From Gammaproteobacteria bacterium (GTDB lineage: Bacteria; Pseudomonadota; Gammaproteobacteria; Pseudomonadales; Azotimanducaceae), in the NCBI GenBank assembly GCA_026706385.1, contig JAPOYV010000002.1, positions 1-40,593 of the forward strand: a stretch of DNA of 40,593 nt, written 5' to 3'. Position numbers and translations under genes: made by a program. Shown one piece after another: positions 7,624-16,164 of this stretch (position 1 is its first letter; each line of letters begins with the position of its first letter). Under the pieces are notes generated by a model. That model was not told the DNA's origin and did no database searches. It saw only the letters and a program-made list of their open reading frames with translations.

Positions 7624-8862
7624 TCAGAAGTCCCACCCCAAGTGCGGTCGCGGCAGCCGCAACGATCGGTCCAGCGCTCGCAACAGGGCCTCGTCGCCGG
7701 CAACGTCGTCCGTCAGCGTCAAGCTCGACGCGTTGCGCACGCCCAGCCACAGGCGCGTGAACGCTCCGACCGAGGCGTTGAGGGTCGGCAAGTTCGGCGA
7801 GCGGCCGGTTTCCCCTGCGGACTCTTCGCCGAGCGTGACCACGTAGTCGCCCGCGCAGCCGTTCCACGCATTCGCGCCGTCGAGGTGTGCGGCGATCGGG
7901 TCGCGCAAGGCCAGATTGAAGGTCACCGGTTCGGCGTCGAGGTGGGTCTTGGCGAGGCAGCCGGCCACGTCGAGCATGCGTGCCTGCCAGTAAGCAATCG
8001 TCTCGTGGCTGCCCGCAAATTTCGAACCGCGTGTACTGGTGCGGTTGCGGGAGGGCTGCTTGAGCAGATCCTGGAATTGGACCTCCGACGGTTCCTCCAT
8101 GGCGAACATCAAGACCTGGTCGCCAAGGGACTTGATCAGCGCGAGTAGCTCAAACAACTGTGCCGACGTCTGATAGGCGTAATAGTAGATCCTGTAGGGG
8201 CCATTCGCGCCATCGACCTCACCCCAAAAGAAGTGTGACAGCGTGTCGCCGGGGCCATCGTAGTAGCCAAGGCCGATCAGCTTCTTGCCAACCGACGCCA
8301 TGTCGTAGCGCGCGATCTCGGGGATGTTGAGTACGCAACCGCCGTGACCGCGCCGCCGATTGTGCATTGCGACGTGTACGTCGGGCCATTGGTCGCGGCC
8401 GATGCGTTTGGGCGAGCGAAAGGGAACATCCACTGTGAGCGTCGCCGGATCGAAGCAAATCCGGTTCACGTAGCTGCCGTTGCCGAACCCCAAGCGGTTG
8501 TAGAACCCTTGGTCGAACATGCCGAGCGCCGCCATTTCGCTACCGGCATCGGCCGCCTTGGCAAGCGCATGGGCAGTCAGTCTCTTGGCCGCGCCGAGCT
8601 TGCGGGCCACCCGGCTCGTCGTCACGCCGGCGACGGCGGTCATGTGAACGTCGGTTTCGAGGTGACGCATGGCGCCCGGCGCGGTGAACACGGCGCATTC
8701 AGCCTCGCCGTCGAGCGGGAACACGACGCCGTCGAAGCACCGGGCCAGGTGCTCGAATTCCTTGGCGTCGTCCTCGTCGTCTAGCCAACCGACCTCGTGG
8801 TGGATGCGCTTGACCGCGTCCCAATCGCGGTCGTGGTCGTAGTCGAGGATCGTGAGCGGCAC
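7624..8862 (-). CDS. Eis-like GNAT acetyltransferase
   Basis: The protein has 412 residues, close to the roughly 400 of mycobacterial Eis. The N-terminal GNAT part has VAGVTTSRVARKLGAAKRL, which fits the acetyl-CoA pyrophosphate loop, followed by GMFDQGFYNRLGFG, the usual Eis-family segment. A second GNAT-like half (about 165-285) is followed by a C-terminal sterol-carrier-like domain ending at the carboxylate. In Mycobacterium, Eis acetylates aminoglycosides and host proteins; the role here is unknown. It starts 13 bp after malate synthase G, so the two are probably co-transcribed. Confidence 0.75.
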   Translation of the reverse strand: MPLTILDYDHDRDWDAVKRIHHEVGWLDDEDDAKEFEHLARCFDGVVFPLDGEAECAVFTAPGAMRHLETDVHMTAVAGVTTSRVARKLGAAKRLTAHALAKAADAGSEMAALGMFDQGFYNRLGFGNGSYVNRICFDPATLTVDVPFRSPKRIGRDQWPDVHVAMHNRRRGHGGCVLNIPEIARYDMASVGKKLIGLGYYDGPGDTLSHFFWGEVDGANGPYRIYYYAYQTSAQLFELLALIKSLGDQVLMFAMEEPSEVQFQDLLKQPSRNRTSTRGSKFAGSHETIAYWQARMLDVAGCLAKTHLDAEPVTFNLALRDPIAAHLDGANAWNGCAGDYVVTLGEESAGETGRSPNLPTLNASVGAFTRLWLGVRNASSLTLTDDVAGDEALLRALDRSLRLPRPHLGWDF

Positions 8863-8875
8863 TTACTTCACCGCG

Positions 8876-11077
8876 TCATCCGCTCGCGCGCGCCTTGGCT
8901 TCCCGGCGCCGGGCGTGCAGTACCGGCTCGGTGTAACCGTTGGGCTGCGTCAATCCCTTGAACACCAGGTCGCATGCCGCCTGGAAGGCGACGCTGTCCT
9001 CGAAGTCCGGCGCCATGTCGAGGTAGTTCTCGTCGTCCGCGTTTTGCCGGTCCACCACCGCCGCCATGCGCTGCATGGTGTCACGCACCTGGTCCTCGCT
9101 GACGACGCCGTGATGCAACCAGTTGACGATATGCTGGCTGGAAATCCGGCAGGTCGCCCGGTCCTCCATCAGCCCCACGTCGTTGATGTCCGGCACCTTG
9201 GAGCAGCCGATGCCCTGGTCGATCCAGCGCACCACGTAGCCCAGGATGCCTTGGGCGTTGTTGGCCAGTTCGCGGCGGATGTCGTCGCCGGAGAGGTTCT
9301 CGCCCGCGAGCAGCGGGATCGTGAGGATGTCGTCCACGCTTGCCCGGGCCCGGCTCTTCAGGTCGTCCTGGCGGCTCGCGACGTCCACCTGGTGGTAGTG
9401 CAGCGCATGCAGCGTCGCCGCCGTCGGCGACGGCACCCAGGCACAGTCCGCGCCCGCGGTGGGGTGGTTGGACTTGACGTTGAACATCTCCAACATCTCG
9501 TCCGGCTTCGGCCACATGCCCTTGCCGATCTGGGCACGGCCCGGGAACCCGGTGGCGAGGCCCGCGTCCACGTTCGCATCCTCGTAGGCGAGGATCCAGG
9601 TCTCCTGCTTCATCGGCTCCTTGCGCACCATCGGGCCCGCGTGCATGGAGGTGTGGATCTCGTCGCCGGTGCGGTCGAGGAACCCCGTGTTGATGAAGAC
9701 GATGCGTTCGCGCGCGGCGCGGATGCATTCGCGGAGGTTGAGGCTGGTGCGGCGTTCCTCGTCCATGACGCCGACCTTCAAGGTGTTGCGGGCGAGTCCC
9801 AGGACGTCCTCGACGCGGTCGAAGAGTTCGCAGGTGAACGCCGTCTCCTCGGGCCCGTGCATCTTCGGCTTGACGATGTAGACGCTGCCCGCGCGGCTGT
9901 TGCGATAACGACCCCGGCCCTTCAAGTCATGAACTGCGCAGAGGCTCGTCACCACGGCATCGACGATGCCTTCGAAGACCTCGTCGCCGTTGGCGTCGAG
10001 CACCGCGTCGGTGGTCATCAGGTGCCCGACGTTGCGGATCAGGAGCAGGCTGCGCCCGGGCAGTGTCAGCGTTCCGCCATCCGGCGCGGTGAACGTGCGA
10101 TCGCCGACCAGCGTCCGATGCACCGTCTCGCCGCCTTTCTCGAAGGTCTCCGCGAGCTCGCCGGTCATCAGGCCCAGCCAGTTGCGGTACACGGCCGTCT
10201 TGTCCTCGGCATCCACCGCCGCGACGGAATCCTCGCAGTCCTGGATGGTGGTCACCGCCGATTCCAGCATGATGTCCTTGACGCCGGCCGGGTGAACGGC
10301 GCCCACGTCGTGGCCACGGTCGACCTGGATCTCGACATGCAGGCCGTTGTGGCGCAGCAGGACCGACGACGGCTCGTTCTCGGAACCGGCGAATCCGGCG
10401 AACTGCGCCGGGGTCGCGAGCGGCACCGCCCCCGCGGCGGTCACGGCTTCGAGCGTCCGGCTGTCCCCTTCACCGACGATGCGGTAGCTCGTCACGTCCG
10501 CATGGCTCGCGCCGCGCAGCGGCACCACACGGTCGAGTTCCTGCGCAGCGCGCTCGATCACCAGTTCGCCGCGGGCGGGGTTGTAGGACGTGCCCTTTTC
10601 GCGTCCGGGCGACTCGGGGATCAGGTCGGTACCGTAGAGGGCGTCGTAGAGGCTCCCCCAGCGCGCGTTGGCGGCGTTCAGAGCAAAACGGGCGTTCATG
10701 ACCGGCACCACCAACTGCGGTCCGGCCATGTGGGCGATCTCCGGATCGACGTTCGCGGTCGCGATCTCGAAGTCGCCGCCTTCGGGGACCAGGTAGCCGA
10801 TGTCCATCAGGAACGCCTTGTAGGCTTCGGGATCGTGCTGCTGGCCGCGACGATCGCGATGCCACGCATCGATGGCTGCCTGCAATTCATCGCGCTTGGC
10901 CAGCAGGGCGCGGTTGGTCGGCGTCAGGTCACGGACGATGGCGCTGAAACCGGTCCAGAAGTCGTCAGGCGAAACGTCCGTTCCGGGCAACGCCTCGTTG
11001 GCGATGAAGTCGTCGAGTTCCTTGGCGACCATCAGGCCAAAGCGGGACAGTCGTCCCGGTTCCGTTCTTGCGGTCAT
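8876..11077 (-). CDS. glcB: Malate synthase G
   Basis: The protein has 733 residues against 723 in E. coli. It condenses glyoxylate with acetyl-CoA to give malate and is cytoplasmic and Mg-dependent. Conserved stretches are readable throughout: [32 protein letters not shown]-like N-terminal blocks, [21 protein letters not shown] with [42 protein letters not shown] near the active site, and [10 protein letters not shown]. No isocitrate lyase is nearby, so the enzyme may serve glycolate or glyoxylate use rather than the full shunt. GGAGGGGGC directly precedes the ATG. Confidence 0.95.
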   Translation of the reverse strand: MTARTEPGRLSRFGLMVAKELDDFIANEALPGTDVSPDDFWTGFSAIVRDLTPTNRALLAKRDELQAAIDAWHRDRRGQQHDPEAYKAFLMDIGYLVPEGGDFEIATANVDPEIAHMAGPQLVVPVMNARFALNAANARWGSLYDALYGTDLIPESPGREKGTSYNPARGELVIERAAQELDRVVPLRGASHADVTSYRIVGEGDSRTLEAVTAAGAVPLATPAQFAGFAGSENEPSSVLLRHNGLHVEIQVDRGHDVGAVHPAGVKDIMLESAVTTIQDCEDSVAAVDAEDKTAVYRNWLGLMTGELAETFEKGGETVHRTLVGDRTFTAPDGGTLTLPGRSLLLIRNVGHLMTTDAVLDANGDEVFEGIVDAVVTSLCAVHDLKGRGRYRNSRAGSVYIVKPKMHGPEETAFTCELFDRVEDVLGLARNTLKVGVMDEERRTSLNLRECIRAARERIVFINTGFLDRTGDEIHTSMHAGPMVRKEPMKQETWILAYEDANVDAGLATGFPGRAQIGKGMWPKPDEMLEMFNVKSNHPTAGADCAWVPSPTAATLHALHYHQVDVASRQDDLKSRARASVDDILTIPLLAGENLSGDDIRRELANNAQGILGYVVRWIDQGIGCSKVPDINDVGLMEDRATCRISSQHIVNWLHHGVVSEDQVRDTMQRMAAVVDRQNADDENYLDMAPDFEDSVAFQAACDLVFKGLTQPNGYTEPVLHARRREAKARASG

Positions 11078-11105
11078 GCCCCCTCCGGCGGTTTGGGTGC
11101 GCGCA

Positions 11106-11133
11106 GTCTAACGGTGTGGATAATGTCCGCCAA
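11106..11133 (-). promoter_or_regulatory. Candidate sigma70 promoter for glcB
   Basis: On the minus strand, TTGGCG (11128-11133) and TTAGAC (11106-11111) are 16 bp apart and sit about 30 bp upstream of the glcB start codon. The match to consensus is moderate. The 82-bp gap also has to hold the promoter of the divergent LLM gene. Confidence 0.3.
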
Positions 11134-11159
11134 GCTGGCAGGGGTTAAGCACGCCGCGC

Positions 11160-12116
11160 ATGAAATTCGCCGTTCTGCAGTTCTTCAGTTGGCCCGGTCG
11201 GCGGGTGCCGCTCCATACCGTCTACCAGCGCGCGCTCGATCGCGTCCGGATCATGGACGGCGGCGGCTACGACGCCGTGTGGCTCGCCGAGCACCACTTC
11301 TCCACCTACAGCGTGTGCCCGTCGGTGCACATCATGGGCATGCATGTCGCCGACATCACCCGCAACCTGCGCATCGGCACCGGGGTGTCGCTGGCGGCGT
11401 TCTACCATCCGCTCCGGCTTGCCGAGGAAGTGGCGCTGCTCGACAACCTGTCCGGCGGGCGCGTCAACTGGGGTGCCGGTCGCGGCTTCGACCGTACGGA
11501 GATGAGCGCCTTCGGCGTCAGCGGCGACGAGTCCTATCCCCGCTTTCGCGAGAACGTCGACATCGTGCAGAAGGCATGGCAGGACGGCCCGCTCACCTAC
11601 GAGGGGCGGTTTTCGAGTTTCCGCGACATCGAGGTGCTGCCGAAGCCGTTGCAGGATCCGATCCCGACCTGGATCGCGACGAGTTCCACGGGAGCGAGCG
11701 ACTGGGCCGCCAGCCAAGGTCACGCGATCCTGATGAGCCCGCACGCCACGCACGGCGAGATCCAGTCCCAGTACGCGCACTACCGGGCGGCGCTCGTCGA
11801 GCACGGCCACCGCCACGAGCGCGACATCCCCATGGCGCGGCTGATCGCGGTCGCGCCCACGGATGCGGCCGCCGAAGCCGTCGCCCGGAACGGCGCGCAG
11901 TGGACGGTTGATGCCTACGCCGGGCCGCGGCAGGGGTCGAAGGCGGAACGCGTCGAGAATTACGTCAACGACGTCATCATCCACGGCTCCCCTGCGAAGG
12001 TCGTCGATGAACTGAAGCGGCTCGAGGAGGAAGTCCCCCTCGACTACCTGCTGGCGTCGATCCTCAGCCATGAAACGCTGGTCCTGCTGACCGACGAAGT
12101 TCTGCCGCGCATGTGA
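11160..12116 (+). CDS. LLM-class flavin-dependent oxidoreductase
   Basis: The protein has 318 residues and a luciferase-like TIM barrel. GYDAVWLAEHHFSTYSVCPS (about 36-55) is the classic bacterial-luciferase-like segment. LRIGTGVSLAAFYHPLRLAEE and DNLSGGRVNWGAGRG follow in the expected order. Members are FMNH2 or F420-dependent monooxygenases or reductases, and the EHH pattern is more typical of FMN-type proteins. The substrate is unknown. It is divergent from glcB and its stop is 19 bp before the sialidase-like gene, so the two may share a transcript. Confidence 0.85.
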   Translation: MKFAVLQFFSWPGRRVPLHTVYQRALDRVRIMDGGGYDAVWLAEHHFSTYSVCPSVHIMGMHVADITRNLRIGTGVSLAAFYHPLRLAEEVALLDNLSGGRVNWGAGRGFDRTEMSAFGVSGDESYPRFRENVDIVQKAWQDGPLTYEGRFSSFRDIEVLPKPLQDPIPTWIATSSTGASDWAASQGHAILMSPHATHGEIQSQYAHYRAALVEHGHRHERDIPMARLIAVAPTDAAAEAVARNGAQWTVDAYAGPRQGSKAERVENYVNDVIIHGSPAKVVDELKRLEEEVPLDYLLASILSHETLVLLTDEVLPRM

Positions 12117-12135
12117 TGCACCGTCCGTCAAGCCC

Positions 12136-13140
12136 ATGACTACCGGTGAGTGCGGGAGATTTCGCGTAGCGAAATCTCCAAGCGACCGCGAAGCGGCCGC
12201 CTTCGTCTTCGACCCGGACAGTCCCCCGACGCCGGCGTGCCACGCGCCCACCATCGCGGCGTTGCCGGACCGGCTGGTCGCAGCCTGGTTCGCGGGCAGC
12301 CACGAGAAGAACCCGGATGTCGGCATCTGGTGCGCGATCAACCGGAACGACAGGTGGGAGACGCCGCGCCAAGTCGCCGACGGCTGGGGCGAGGCGTGCT
12401 GGAACCCCGTCCTGTGCAATACCGCGGCGGGCCTGCACCTGTTCTACAAGGTTGGCGTGTCGCCGGCGCGGTGGCGTGGCGCCGTGCTGACCTCCACGGA
12501 CGGTGGTGAGACGTGGCGCGACCGCGGAGAGCTCCCCGCACCCTGGCTCGGGCCAGTCAAGAACAAGCCGCTGGCACTGGCGAACGGCGATCTGTTGTGC
12601 CCGTCAAGCCGAGAGGCGGGCGGCTGGCGCTGCCACTTCGAGACCTTCTCGCCGGACCTGGAGAGGCTCGCCGAGTCCGCGGTCCCCGATCCCGGCGACC
12701 TCAAGGCGATCCAGCCCGCCGCCTACAAGCGCGGCGACACCTTCGAGGCCTTGGCGCGCACCAAGAGCGGCTGCATCGGCCTCACGAGGAGCCCGGACGG
12801 TCGCCGTTGGTCGGCCCTGGAAAGAACAGAGCTTCCCAACCCGAACTCGGGAATCGACGCGGTCAACCTGCCGGATGGACGCGCGCTGCTTGTCTACAAC
12901 CCCGCGACCACCCCCGAAGGCCGTTGGGGCGGCGCACGAACGCCGATCGCGCTCGCCCTTTCCGGCAACGATGGCGCATGGCGCGACGTCATGACTCTGG
13001 ACGACGACGCATCGGCACCCGACGGCGGTGCCCCGGAGTTCTCCTACCCGGCCGTGATCTGCGACGAAGCGATACACGTCGTCTACACGTGGCATCGGCG
13101 CACGATCAAGCACGTCCGGGTGACGGCTGACGAGCTTTGA
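12136..13140 (+). CDS. Sialidase-like (BNR) beta-propeller protein
   Basis: The protein has 334 residues. A canonical Asp box STDGGETW is at 120-127 and a weaker copy is in SPDGRRW. CHAPTIAALPDRLVAAWFAGSHEKNPDVGIW (35-65) and the C-terminal FSYPAVICDEAIHVVYTWHRRTIKH match the BNR_2 sialidase-family propeller. No signal peptide is visible, so it may be cytoplasmic and may not be a true sialidase. Residues 7-22 are encoded by a double-hairpin DNA element that interrupts the normal start; homologues would be expected to run almost straight from the start Met into FVFDPDSPPTP. No clear ribosome site precedes the ATG. Confidence 0.75.
   Translation: MTTGECGRFRVAKSPSDREAAAFVFDPDSPPTPACHAPTIAALPDRLVAAWFAGSHEKNPDVGIWCAINRNDRWETPRQVADGWGEACWNPVLCNTAAGLHLFYKVGVSPARWRGAVLTSTDGGETWRDRGELPAPWLGPVKNKPLALANGDLLCPSSREAGGWRCHFETFSPDLERLAESAVPDPGDLKAIQPAAYKRGDTFEALARTKSGCIGLTRSPDGRRWSALERTELPNPNSGIDAVNLPDGRALLVYNPATTPEGRWGGARTPIALALSGNDGAWRDVMTLDDDASAPDGGAPEFSYPAVICDEAIHVVYTWHRRTIKHVRVTADEL
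12155..12200 (+). repeat. Double-hairpin palindromic element inside a coding region
   Basis: A perfect 11-bp inverted repeat (12155-12165 and 12169-12179) with loop GTA is followed by a second hairpin (12182-12189 and 12193-12200, loop GAA) with one mismatch in an 8-bp stem. The element is open in the reading frame and is translated as GRFRVAKSPSDREAA. The arrangement recalls palindromic elements that settle inside genes, such as those of Rickettsia, or REP units. No second full copy is seen in this window. Confidence 0.7.
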
Positions 13141-13195
13141 TACCAAGCGGCGGCTTGCGGTAGGCCGTTGGCTGGTCGGTTCCTCCCGGGAAGAA

Positions 13196-13215
13196 GATAT
13201 GTTATAACGTACTCT
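13196..13215 (+). promoter_or_regulatory. Zur-like operator
   Basis: The sequence GATATGTTATAACGTAC contains the GTTATAAC dyad typical of proteobacterial Zur boxes (consensus about ATGTTATAACATAAC). It lies about 25-40 bp upstream of the first possible starts of a small His/Cys protein, which is followed by a ZnuD-like receptor. Zinc-dependent repression by Zur is therefore likely. The left half matches the box well and the right half less so. Confidence 0.6.
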
Positions 13216-13238
13216 TCCCATGTCGCGGCACCCTACGC

Positions 13239-13592
13239 GTGCGCTTGAGTTCCGACACCCGTCTGCCGCGTCACCCGTTCCGCAACGCGGAACGCACAAG
13301 CACCGGCCAACCCACACGTCATCGTCTGCCGCGATGGACTTTGCTTGCCGCATCGCTGCTGTGGGTCGGGCAAGCGGTTGCCGATACGCACGTCCACCTC
13401 GACGAACATGAAGAGGAGGTCTGCACGGCCTGTGCAATCTCCGAACCCGGGCACGTCCCGGAGATCAACCGCCTTGACGCCCTGCCGCCCGAGTGGCGCC
13501 GGTCCAACAGTCTGCCGGTGTCCTCGGCCACCGTTTCTTTCCGCCCTTACGAGGTCGCCCGGCCGCGCGCCCCTCCCCTCGCCATCTCCTGA
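13239..13592 (+). CDS. Small secreted His/Cys protein, putative zinc chaperone
   Basis: The protein has 117 residues. A basic N-terminus precedes a hydrophobic segment (about 32-48, TLLAASLLWVGQAVADT) that looks like a signal peptide or anchor. The mature start has H51, H53, H57, C62 and C65 in the order HVHLDEHEEEVCTAC, then GH at 71-72, which is a plausible Zn-binding cluster. Similar small proteins precede zinc-regulated TonB receptors and are sometimes named zinc chaperones. I cannot name the family with certainty. The start is a GTG; the true one could be downstream, nearer the hydrophobic segment. The Zur-like site upstream and the receptor 72 bp downstream support a zinc role. Confidence 0.6.
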   Translation: MRLSSDTRLPRHPFRNAERTSTGQPTRHRLPRWTLLAASLLWVGQAVADTHVHLDEHEEEVCTACAISEPGHVPEINRLDALPPEWRRSNSLPVSSATVSFRPYEVARPRAPPLAIS

Positions 13593-13664
13593 CCACAACG
13601 CAACCCAACCTTGCGCGGTCGCTTTCGCGGGTCGCGCGCGTGTTCGTTCACTTGGAGATGGATC

Positions 13665-15833
13665 ATGAGACGCAAACAACTATCCCTGCTGGCAGCAGCA
13701 CCGTGGCTGGCGGCAGCCGCGCTCGCCGGCGAAACCGCTACGGAAGAAGAGCAGATAGAAGAGATCATCGTACTCGCACACCCGCTCGCCCGCGACGGAC
13801 TCGCCCAGCCCAGCGACGTGCTCGGAGCCGACGAACTCGAACGCAAGGCGGTGGACAACATCGGCGCGACAGTGGGCAACGAGCCGGGCATCCACAACAG
13901 TTCCTACGGCGTAGGTGCGGGGCGCCCGGTCATCCACGGCCTCGGCGGCGCGCGGGTGCGCGTCATGGAGGAACAGATCGACACGCTTGACGTCTCCGTC
14001 AGCAGCGGCGACCACGCCGTCACGGTCGACCCCTTCATCGCGGAGCGCGTGGAGGTTCTGAAGGGTTCAGCGACCCTGCTCTACGGCTCCGGCGCCATCG
14101 GCGGCGTTGTGGATGTCCATACGGGACGTATTCCGAACGAAGTGCCCGAGCGCATCCACGGCGCCATCGATCTGCGCGGCTCCGACAACGGCGACGGCCG
14201 GAACGGGTCCTTCCGGCTCGACGGCGGCGGCGGCAACGTGGCGTGGCACGTCGACGGCTTCACCCGCGAGGCGGACGACTACGACATCCCCGGATTCGCC
14301 GAGTCCGCGGCGCTGCACGCCTTGCACGAGTCGGAGGAAGAGGAAGAACACCACGACGAGGAAGGGCACGACGACCACGACCACGAGGAGGAGCACCACG
14401 ACGAGCACGAGGAGGAGGAGGCTTATGGAACCCTGCCCGGCAGCGGCCTCGAGGTCCGCGGCGGTTCCGCCGGCCTCTCCATCGTGGGCGAGCGCGGCTT
14501 CGTCGGTCTAGCCGTCAGCGGCCTCGACTCCGAGTACGGCATCCCGGGACACAGCCATGCCCATGAGCACGACGAACACGAGGAAGAGCACCACGACCAC
14601 GAGGAGCACCACGACGAACACGAGGAGGAGGAGGCGCACCACGACGAACATGAGGACGAGGCCCTTCCCGTCGTCGCCCTCGATCAGACGCGCATCGACC
14701 TGGAGGCTGGCCTGGCCGACCCGTTCGGCGGCTTCGAAGGCCTCAATCTCCGCCTAGGCATCAACGACTACGAACACGTGGAGAACGAAGCCGGCGAGGT
14801 GGGGACGGCCTTTGCGAACAGTGCCTGGGAAGCGCGTGCGGAGCTGACGCACGACCGCGGACCCGGCTGGCGCGGCGCCCTCGGCGCCCAGCTCGGCAAC
14901 CGCGAGTTCTCGGTGGTCGGCGAAGAAGCGTTCACGCCCCCTGTCGACACGTCGTCGTTCGGTCTGTTCTGGGTCGGCGAGCGCCCCTTGGGCGAACTCG
15001 GGCTCGAGGCCGGCGTGCGCTACGACCGGGTCGAGCACACGCCAGCGCACGGTCCGAGCCGCGATTTCAGCGGCGCAAGCGCGTCGCTAGGCCTCATCGT
15101 GCCGCTCGCCGAGGGTTGGGGGGCCACGTTGCTGGCCGACTACTCGTCACGTGCGCCCGTCGGCGAGGAACTCTTCTCCGAAAGCCCCCACCCCGGCACC
15201 GGCGTCTTCGAGATCGGCAATCCCGAGCTCGACCAGGAGCAGGCGCGCAACCTGGCGGCCACCCTCAACGGCGAAGGCGAGGGCTGGTCGGCGAAGGGCA
15301 CGTTCTACTACACGCACTTCCCCGACTTCATCTACCAGGCCGCGACGGGCGAGGAGCGGGAGGGGTTCGCTGTGCGCCGGTACTCCCAGGCCGACGCGAC
15401 GTTCCCCGGCTTCGAGGTGGAAGGCCGGGTGACCGTCGCCGAATGGGCCGCCGGAACGCTCCATCTCGGGGCATTCTTCGACATGGTATCGCCGCAACTC
15501 GACATATCAGGCAACGACAACCTGCCGCTCATTCCGCCCAACCGGACCGGCCTGTCCCTCGAGTTCACGAGCGACCGCCTGCGAGCCAACGTGGACTACG
15601 TACGGGCTTCCGAGCAGGACGACGTCGCCGAGTTCGAGTTGCCGTCGGACGGCTACGACGACCTCCGCGCGCGCATCGCCTGGCGTTTCCGCCCGGGCGA
15701 CACCATCGTCGATCTGTTCCTCGCCGGGCGCAACCTCACCGACGACGAGCAGCGGCTGCACACGTCCGTCGTCAAGGACTTAGCGCCGCAGCCGGGGCGC
15801 ACGATCGAAGCGGGGTTGCGCATGCGCTTCTAG
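13665..15833 (+). CDS. ZnuD-like TonB-dependent zinc receptor with two His/Glu-rich insertions
   Basis: The protein has 722 residues. A signal peptide ends at AAALAG, a TonB-box-like EEIIVLA follows, and then a plug domain with GAGRPVIHGLGGARVRVME and ERVEVLKGSATLLYGSGAIGG. The barrel ends in the outer-membrane signature RMRF. Residues 221-253 hold 9 His and 296-332 hold 14 His, set among Glu and Asp; both fall between barrel strands and should be surface loops. ZnuD of Neisseria has a shorter His-rich loop that captures zinc. The start at 13665 is supported by GGAG 8 bp upstream; an upstream in-frame ATG adds a poor leader. It probably shares the Zur-like operator with the small gene before it. 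Confidence 0.88.
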   Translation: MRRKQLSLLAAAPWLAAAALAGETATEEEQIEEIIVLAHPLARDGLAQPSDVLGADELERKAVDNIGATVGNEPGIHNSSYGVGAGRPVIHGLGGARVRVMEEQIDTLDVSVSSGDHAVTVDPFIAERVEVLKGSATLLYGSGAIGGVVDVHTGRIPNEVPERIHGAIDLRGSDNGDGRNGSFRLDGGGGNVAWHVDGFTREADDYDIPGFAESAALHALHESEEEEEHHDEEGHDDHDHEEEHHDEHEEEEAYGTLPGSGLEVRGGSAGLSIVGERGFVGLAVSGLDSEYGIPGHSHAHEHDEHEEEHHDHEEHHDEHEEEEAHHDEHEDEALPVVALDQTRIDLEAGLADPFGGFEGLNLRLGINDYEHVENEAGEVGTAFANSAWEARAELTHDRGPGWRGALGAQLGNREFSVVGEEAFTPPVDTSSFGLFWVGERPLGELGLEAGVRYDRVEHTPAHGPSRDFSGASASLGLIVPLAEGWGATLLADYSSRAPVGEELFSESPHPGTGVFEIGNPELDQEQARNLAATLNGEGEGWSAKGTFYYTHFPDFIYQAATGEEREGFAVRRYSQADATFPGFEVEGRVTVAEWAAGTLHLGAFFDMVSPQLDISGNDNLPLIPPNRTGLSLEFTSDRLRANVDYVRASEQDDVAEFELPSDGYDDLRARIAWRFRPGDTIVDLFLAGRNLTDDEQRLHTSVVKDLAPQPGRTIEAGLRMRF

Positions 15834-15857
15834 CTTGCCTGGCCGCGGTTGAAGTCT

Positions 15858-15879
15858 ACAGTTGGACCAAGTCTTGTGG
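15858..15879 (+). repeat. 22-bp intergenic motif, copy 1
   Basis: ACAGTTGGACCAAGTCTTGTGG matches 26151-26172 at 18 of 22 positions. Both copies lie in non-coding DNA just downstream of a plus-strand gene (25 and 24 bp after the stop). The function is unknown. Confidence 0.45.
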
Positions 15880-15896
15880 CCGTCGGGCGTCCGTGC

Positions 15897-15940
15897 GCGA
15901 ACCGCTAGCGGTTCGCCTTGCTAGGGCGCCCCGCTAGCGG
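15897..15940. repeat. Paired CCGCTAGCGG palindromes
   Basis: Positions 15897-15916 are a perfect 20-bp palindrome centred on CTAG. The inner 10 bp, CCGCTAGCGG, recurs exactly at 15931-15940, and another GCTAG lies between at 15920. It follows the TonB receptor gene but has no U-tract, so it is not a standard terminator. A protein-binding site or a miniature palindromic element are both possible. Confidence 0.6.
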
Positions 15941-16164
15941 CACCTTGCGTGGCCCATTCGGGTGGGTCGACAATCGATCACCATCGCGGAAGCAATGGCA
16001 TGGTCGAACAAGCTGCCACAACCGTACACGGAGCAAACGCCAAAGGAAGCGTAGCGACCGGCGGCGGTTGTTCCATGGACGGTCGGCGTGGCCTTGGGCC
16101 GAAGGCGGAGCCGAGCGCAAGGGAGGTACCGGACCCGGGTTTGGGGCGCTTGGATCCCGTAGAG

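Larger units (their letters stand above)
15834..16164. other. Intergenic region with palindromes before the AbiEii module
   Basis: The region contains no supported gene, although the partner gene could start as early as 15949, 16000 or 16075. It holds the CCGCTAGCGG palindromes (15897-15940) and a 22-bp motif at 15858-15879 that recurs at 26151. From 16075 the composition is GC-rich with a GGGAGG at 16122-16127 and no well-spaced start codon. Confidence 0.5.

Noticed and set aside
8852-11911. A 1019-codon plus-strand frame
   Set aside because: It lies antisense to malate synthase G and is rich in His, Arg and Val, as expected for a GC-rich mirror frame. The minus-strand gene has clear homology throughout.
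14325-14661. CRISPR-like or tandem-repeat array
   Set aside because: The repetition encodes in-frame His/Glu loops of the TonB receptor, with no regular spacer structure.
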